Origin: Deltaproteobacteria bacterium
GTDB taxonomy: Bacteria; Bdellovibrionota_F; JAHFAK01
Direction of reading: 5' to 3'
NCBI GenBank assembly: GCA_023250585.1
Contig: JAHFAK010000044.1
Location: 1-16,630 of the forward strand
DNA length: 16,630 nucleotides
The notes beneath the pieces were generated by a model. That model had not been told where the DNA came from. It saw only the letters and a list, made by a program, of their open reading frames with translations, and made no database searches. Position numbers and translations under genes: made by a program. Each line of letters starts with the position of its first letter. The stretch's first letter is position 1. Positions 13,618-16,630 of the stretch are shown here, in pieces.

Positions 13618-14451
13618 ATGCGGAAAATGAAACAATTCAAATGCATTCTCACTATTGTTATTGTCTTTTGCCTTTTTGTGGTGAACGATGTACATGCCCT
13701 GTGTAACGATATGTTTGGATTACCTCCTACAGGCAAATTGACACAATTCGAAGAAATATTTACGCATCTCTATAAACGTTACGGTTCTCGTGGCTGGTGG
13801 CCGCTCTTTAGCGAAGATTCACAAGCGCCGAAATATATTCCAGGAAATTATGGGAAGAAATCGGAAAATGAACAATTAGAAATTATTGTCGGATCAATAC
13901 TTACTCAAAATACTTCCTGGAAAAATGCAGAAACAGCCCTTGTAAATCTCAATACACAAAAGCTTTTGAGGATTGAAGAACTTTCCAAAATAAGTGAAGA
14001 AGAACTTGCCGATGTTATTCGTCCTTCACGATTTAGTAAACAAAAAGCAAAAACAATTAAGGGAATTGTCAAATTTCTTGAGAACGAATCTCTCGAAGCA
14101 TTGGAGCAATTATCGATTCCCGAATTACGTAAAAAACTTTTGGCGCTCTATGGCATTGGAAATGAAACAGCGGATTCAATAATTCTTTATGCCTTTAACG
14201 GGCTGAGCTTTGTGATCGATGCTTATACAAAACGAATTTTCTCACGGGTTGGGCTTATAGAGGAATCCATCTCTTATACTAATCTACAAAATGAAATTAC
14301 AAAAAATATTCCACAAAACGGAGCACTTTATAATGAATATCATGCTCTTATTGTTGCCCTGGCACAGGATCATTGCACAAAAAAACCGACATGTTCTCTC
14401 TGTCCGATTAAAAATCTCTGTACAACAGGATCGTGTGTGCCTCATTTTTGA
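13618..14451 (+). CDS. MagIII/EndoIII-like DNA glycosylase with N-terminal signal peptide
   Basis: The 277-residue product contains a complete HhH-GPD glycosylase of the COG2231 (endonuclease III-related, MagIII) type. It has WWPL (60-63), SILTQNTSW (93-101), the hairpin LYGIGNETADSI (177-188) and the catalytic Asp201 in FVIDAYTKR. Four Cys (253, 259, 262, 268; C-x5-C-x2-C-x5-C) should bind a 4Fe-4S cluster. EndoIII's catalytic Lys is replaced by Glu183, which predicts a monofunctional glycosylase. In front lies an added segment: MRKMK, a hydrophobic stretch (9-22), and likely cleavage after VHA, followed by LCNDMFGLPPTGKL. An exported repair enzyme is unexpected. A misjudged start is unlikely, because the next in-frame Met (31) would remove the signal but leave PPTGKL unexplained. 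Either ATG 13618 or ATG 13627 keeps the signal. Confidence 0.92.
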   Translation: MRKMKQFKCILTIVIVFCLFVVNDVHALCNDMFGLPPTGKLTQFEEIFTHLYKRYGSRGWWPLFSEDSQAPKYIPGNYGKKSENEQLEIIVGSILTQNTSWKNAETALVNLNTQKLLRIEELSKISEEELADVIRPSRFSKQKAKTIKGIVKFLENESLEALEQLSIPELRKKLLALYGIGNETADSIILYAFNGLSFVIDAYTKRIFSRVGLIEESISYTNLQNEITKNIPQNGALYNEYHALIVALAQDHCTKKPTCSLCPIKNLCTTGSCVPHF

Positions 14452-14464
14452 ATAAAAGACCCTC

Positions 14465-14493
14465 TTGACATGACCACTTAAAAGTGGTATTCT
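14465..14493 (+). promoter_or_regulatory. hicAB promoter with palindromic operator in the spacer
   Basis: TTGACA (14465-14470) and TATTCT (14488-14493), with TGG as extended -10, are 17 bp apart. The spacer is almost filled by ACCACTTAAAAGTGGT (14473-14488), with perfect 7-bp arms around AA. A repressor bound there would block RNA polymerase. The obvious candidate is HicB, which carries a helix-turn-helix and represses its own operon in known systems. Confidence 0.7.
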
Positions 14494-14519
14494 TGTATAA
14501 GATTCTTAAGAAAGCGTAT

Positions 14520-14702
14520 ATGCCGTTAAGCGGGAAAGAGATGCTTAAAGAATATTTATCGTATGGTTGGATTAAATTACGGCAACAAGGCTCTCATGTA
14601 ATTGTTTGTAAAGGTGAGCTTAGAGAAACGATCCCAATGCATAAAGAACTTAAGAAGGGATTAGAGAAAGCGCTATTAAAAAGATTAAGAAAGGGAGACT
14701 AG
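14520..14702 (+). CDS. hicA: HicA-family mRNA interferase toxin
   Basis: The 60-residue product is typical HicA: MPLSGKEMLKEYLSYGW, then RQQGSHVIV with the catalytic His26, then TIPMHKELKKGL. HicA has a double-stranded RNA binding-like fold and cleaves mRNA. A longer frame using GTG 14484 would start inside the -10 region, so ATG 14520 is preferred; it gives the usual family length. Only a weak AAGAAAG (14508-14514) precedes it. The stop lies 1 nt before hicB, giving a toxin-first operon. Confidence 0.93.
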   Translation: MPLSGKEMLKEYLSYGWIKLRQQGSHVIVCKGELRETIPMHKELKKGLEKALLKRLRKGD

Positions 14703-14703
14703 T

Positions 14704-15129
14704 ATGAAATATCACTTTAAAATCAAAAAAGAAAAAAGTGGGTTTTCAGCTTCCTGTATTGAACTTATTGGATGTAGAACAGAAGCAGACACTCGTGAGG
14801 AGCTATTAAAAAATATGCAAGAGGCTCTTAATCTCTATTTAGATGAACCGGCAACATCTCACGAGGTTTTTCCCTTACCCAAAGAAAGAATACGAGGACG
14901 TACTATTATTGAAGTCGAATGCGATGTCCGCATTGCTTTTGCTCTGCTTATGCGGCAGGCTCGTCTTAAAGAGCAACTCACCCAAAGAAAAGCAGCAGAA
15001 AAATTAGGATATGCCAATGTCTTTGCCTATCAAAAGCTTGAAAATGGAGAGACGGCAAACCCTACTCTGACTACCATCAAAAAAATTAAAGAAGTCCTTC
15101 CTAAACTCAATTTGAAGTTTGTTTTTTAA
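14704..15129 (+). CDS. hicB: HicB-family antitoxin with C-terminal HTH
   Basis: The 141-residue protein has the HicB N-terminal degenerate RNase H-like domain: GFSASCIELIGCRTEADT (13-30), followed by EELLKNMQEALNLYLDE, which binds and blocks HicA. From about 83 to 137 lies an XRE-type helix-turn-helix (LTQRKAAEKLGYANVFAYQKLENG). That domain should bind the palindrome in the hicAB promoter. AGGGAG (14694-14699) is a good Shine-Dalgarno 4 nt before the ATG, stronger than that of hicA, consistent with excess antitoxin. A weak hairpin terminator follows. Confidence 0.94.
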   Translation: MKYHFKIKKEKSGFSASCIELIGCRTEADTREELLKNMQEALNLYLDEPATSHEVFPLPKERIRGRTIIEVECDVRIAFALLMRQARLKEQLTQRKAAEKLGYANVFAYQKLENGETANPTLTTIKKIKEVLPKLNLKFVF

Positions 15130-15143
15130 AAACTATCGCCTAA

Positions 15144-15175
15144 AGTCGAAAGAATTTACTTTTGACTGTGTTTTT
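15144..15175 (+). terminator. Weak rho-independent terminator after hicB
   Basis: AGTCGAAAG (15144-15152) pairs with CTTTTGACT (15159-15167), eight Watson-Crick pairs and one G-U, around a 6-nt loop. GTG and five T (15171-15175) follow. The stem is AT-rich, so termination may be partial. Confidence 0.5.
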
Positions 15176-15215
15176 CATAGGCGGGATGACATATAAGGGG
15201 AAGTCCCCAAAATCC

Positions 15216-15246
15216 TCATTCCGCAGCTTGACCACGGAATCCAGTT
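15216..15246. repeat. Degenerate copy of the GC-rich palindromic repeat
   Basis: TCATTCCGCAGCTTGACC followed by ACGGAATCCAGTT keeps the order and loop of the copies at 59-89 and 7613-7643, but the arms are mutated (ATTCCGCAG/CCACGGAAT). A half-copy GCGGGATGAC lies at 15181-15190, so this may be a decayed doublet. Between them GGGG and CCCC flank AAGT (15197-15208). Confidence 0.65.
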
Positions 15247-15257
15247 TAGTCCCTATC

Positions 15258-15300
15258 TTGACTTATTTCCATATATATGGAATAATCTATATATATGGAA
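15258..15300 (+). promoter_or_regulatory. Promoter-operator of the wHTH-MNT/HEPN pair; leaderless start
   Basis: TTGACT (15258-15263) and AATAAT (15281-15286, with TGG before it) are 17 bp apart. The perfect 16-bp palindrome TTCCATATATATGGAA (15267-15282) fills the spacer. A second half-site, ATATATATGGAA (15289-15300), repeats 18 bp downstream and contains the start codon itself. The ATG (15295) is 8 nt past the -10, so it should be at or near +1. The winged-helix domain of the first gene is the likely repressor. Confidence 0.65.
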
Positions 15301-15834
15301 ATTATAAAAAATGTAATCTTTTCGACTCCACTGTTACGAGTATTAGATGTTCTTTTGCAGCATTCAAATCAAGAGCTAAACGATACTGAAATTATACAAA
15401 AGGTTACGGGAGCTAAGAGAGCTGCAATTCATCGTGCACTTCAGAAGCTTGCAGATTTTCACATAACCGAGAGAGTACATAAGGGTAGACGCTGTTATAA
15501 TCAAATCGACCTCGACAATACATGGCTTTTACCGTTTAAAATAGCACTGAATATTCTCGAAATATCTCCACTCGTGAATAGAATTAAGAAACTTTCCATT
15601 AAGATTATTCTTTTTGGAAGTAGGTCACAGGGAACAAATTGTCATGATAGTGATTTTGATCTCTTGATAATCAGCTCAAAGAAAGATCTCATCATACGAG
15701 AAATAAATAGAGTTGACGAGAGTCATCGAATACAACCGATAATAAAAACACCTGAGGAAATACTGAATGTAGAAAAAAATGATCCTGTATTTTTTAAAGA
15801 AGTACATCGAGGAGTTATTGTATGGGAAAAATAG
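15295..15834 (+). CDS. Winged-helix MNT nucleotidyltransferase, putative autoregulating antitoxin
   Basis: This 179-residue protein fuses two parts. Residues 1-75 form a winged helix-turn-helix (VLDVLLQHSNQELNDTEI, then RAAIHRALQKLADFHI, then a basic wing VHKGRRCY). Residues 100-179 form a minimal nucleotidyltransferase with GSRSQGTNCHDSDFDLLI (108-125; G-S-x10-D-x-D, Asp120 and Asp122). The fusion suggests an antitoxin that both modifies or binds its HEPN partner and represses its own promoter. It overlaps the HEPN gene by 13 nt. The ATG lies close to the promoter and has no Shine-Dalgarno. Confidence 0.9.
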   Translation: MEIIKNVIFSTPLLRVLDVLLQHSNQELNDTEIIQKVTGAKRAAIHRALQKLADFHITERVHKGRRCYNQIDLDNTWLLPFKIALNILEISPLVNRIKKLSIKIILFGSRSQGTNCHDSDFDLLIISSKKDLIIREINRVDESHRIQPIIKTPEEILNVEKNDPVFFKEVHRGVIVWEK

Positions 15835-16274
15835 AACTGGAATTCGAGAAATGTCTTTCGAAAGGACAGATTAAAGCCTTTAGTGACGGACCAAAACTTG
15901 TGGGTAAACAACTCAAAATAGCTGAAGGAGATTTGGCGGAAGCTCAAGAAGGACTCACCCGTAAGAAATGGAAATGGTCTACGATTCAAGCCTATTATTC
16001 AATGTTTCATACAGCACGAGCGCTTCTTTACGCCAAAGGCTTCAGGGAGCATCATCATCGCTGTTTACGAATTGCAATTTCTCATCTCTATGTATCTGAA
16101 GATACAGCATTTCATGCATTAGTTTCAGATTTTCAACTTGCTAAAATGATGCGCGAGAATGCGGATTACGCCGATGATTTTTCAGAGAATGGGGCGAATA
16201 AACTCGTTAGTTCAGCAGAACGTTTCTTAAAAATCGTTCGGAAAATTTTAAGAAGACCAATCCAGATTATATAA
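15822..16274 (+). CDS. HEPN domain protein (COG1895-like), putative toxin
   Basis: The 150-residue helical protein follows the COG1895 HEPN pattern. It has AEGDLAEAQEGL (34-45), then the helix AYYSMFHTARALLYAKGF (57-74), then a His-rich turn REHHHR (75-80), and finally MMRENADYADDF (109-120), where this subfamily usually has R-x-x-A-D-Y. A strict R-x4-6-H RNase motif is not clear. It is second in the operon, overlaps the antitoxin-like gene by 13 nt and ends with no visible terminator. It is the third HEPN protein in the window and of a third subfamily. Confidence 0.87.
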   Translation: MGKIELEFEKCLSKGQIKAFSDGPKLVGKQLKIAEGDLAEAQEGLTRKKWKWSTIQAYYSMFHTARALLYAKGFREHHHRCLRIAISHLYVSEDTAFHALVSDFQLAKMMRENADYADDFSENGANKLVSSAERFLKIVRKILRRPIQII

Positions 16275-16356
16275 ACTTCTTTTACTCCTTTATCATTTGA
16301 CAAAAGAATAGTTGCAACACTTACCAATTTTTTTCGGGAGATCTGGGGATTAAAGG

Positions 16357-16379
16357 GCCGGCTGCCTTGAACAGCCGGC
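16357..16379. other. GC-rich stem-loop in a leader-like region
   Basis: GCCGGCTG (16357-16364) and CAGCCGGC (16372-16379) form a perfect 8-bp stem around CCTTGAA. It is followed by seven A on the plus strand, so it is not a canonical terminator there; on the minus strand the T-tract lies upstream instead. It sits about 40 nt before a very strong ribosome binding site. TTGACA at 16297-16302 could serve as a -35 box, but its -10 is poor. Confidence 0.7.
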
Positions 16380-16418
16380 TAAAAAAAGGTTTAACCAAAT
16401 TTTTCAAGGAGGAGGAAT

Positions 16419-16496
16419 ATGAAAAAGCTCACTTCATATAAAGTGCAATTTCCATACCAAATTATAATGTATCTAATAATTGAAGGTAATTATTAG
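16419..16496 (+). CDS. 25-codon ORF with a very strong Shine-Dalgarno; small protein or gene remnant
   Basis: AAGGAGGAGG (16406-16415) precedes ATG 16419 by 3 nt, the strongest ribosome binding site in the window. The frame encodes MKKLTSYKVQFPYQ, then a hydrophobic IIMYLII, then EGNY, and stops at TAG 16494. Reading continues in the same frame for 14 codons to TAA 16539. This may be a genuine small protein with a short hydrophobic segment. It may also be the surviving 5' end of a formerly well-expressed gene cut by rearrangement. I recognise no family. Confidence 0.4.
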   Translation: MKKLTSYKVQFPYQIIMYLIIEGNY

Positions 16497-16553
16497 AGTT
16501 TTAGCACATTTTTAAAAGATAATGAGGCTTTATTTGTTTAAATAGTGAGTAGA

Positions 16554-16617
16554 CTTTGTCCTAATAACGAGACATTTAAGCCCCCATCATTGACTCTATT
16601 TTCCATATAGGACAAAG
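16554..16617. repeat. 10-bp inverted repeat at the window edge
   Basis: CTTTGTCCTA (16554-16563) and TAGGACAAAG (16608-16617) are perfect inverted repeats around 44 bp. The last 130 bases hold no other recognisable gene. The pair could be a hairpin or one end of an insertion element that continues beyond the window. Confidence 0.5.
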
Positions 16618-16630
16618 AATGTCAATTCTT

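Noticed and set aside
14484-14519. Upstream GTG start for hicA
   Set aside because: The codon lies in the palindromic operator and just before the -10 box, so it would not be on the transcript.
15723-15989. 88-codon minus-strand ORF
   Set aside because: It is antisense to the overlapping wHTH-MNT and HEPN genes, which have clear family motifs.
16357-16388. Rho-independent terminator after the last HEPN gene
   Set aside because: The stem is strong, but it is followed by A rather than T on the plus strand, and on the minus strand the T-tract precedes the stem.

Overview
The window is AT-rich bacterial DNA (roughly 35-40% GC by eye). It codes for ordinary proteins read with the standard code and has one tRNA. 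Several genes start with export signals, and one product ends like an outer-membrane barrel, so the organism is probably diderm. Small toxin-antitoxin pairs, dispersed palindromic repeats and odd exported proteins together suggest an uncultured candidate lineage. Omnitrophota or Dependentiae would fit, but this is an impression; no marker here fixes the taxonomy.

Left part (1-4617, minus strand): MntA and HepT (a nucleotidyltransferase-HEPN toxin-antitoxin pair), tRNA-Ala(GGC), a small GIY-YIG protein, a RecD2-type helicase and a putative outer-membrane protein follow each other with very short gaps or overlaps. hepT ends four bases before the tRNA. Nested inverted repeats lie just beyond the tRNA 3' end. 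A REPIN-like doublet of GC-rich palindromes closes the left edge.

Middle part (4618-8952): a 260-bp MITE-like element with 14-bp terminal inverted repeats precedes an AAA ATPase/DUF4143 gene. Next comes a minus-strand gene whose product joins a signal peptide to four near-identical 64-residue sigma-70 region-4-like HTH repeats. Beyond two more repeat elements are a pterin-4a-carbinolamine dehydratase and a convergent HEPN-MNT pair.

Right part (9067-16630): a 1099-residue exported protein carries a degenerate methyltransferase-like domain and three 133-residue repeats of unknown type. An AlbA_2/RecG-like gene converges on it and is divergent from a MagIII/EndoIII-like DNA glycosylase that also has a signal peptide. 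A HicAB pair and a wHTH-MNT/HEPN pair follow. Each has a palindrome lodged exactly between its -35 and -10 boxes. The window ends with a stem-loop, a very strong ribosome binding site on a 25-codon ORF, and a 10-bp inverted repeat.

The most unusual theme is three predicted exported proteins built from domains normally found inside the cell on nucleic acid or SAM chemistry: sigma-like HTH repeats, a methyltransferase-like fold and a DNA glycosylase. Two of them share a C-x2-[LM]-F-(x)-PTG-type motif right after the signal peptide. A second theme is four small toxin-antitoxin modules of different families within about 13 kb. Several promoters lie so close to the start codon that their transcripts would be nearly leaderless.
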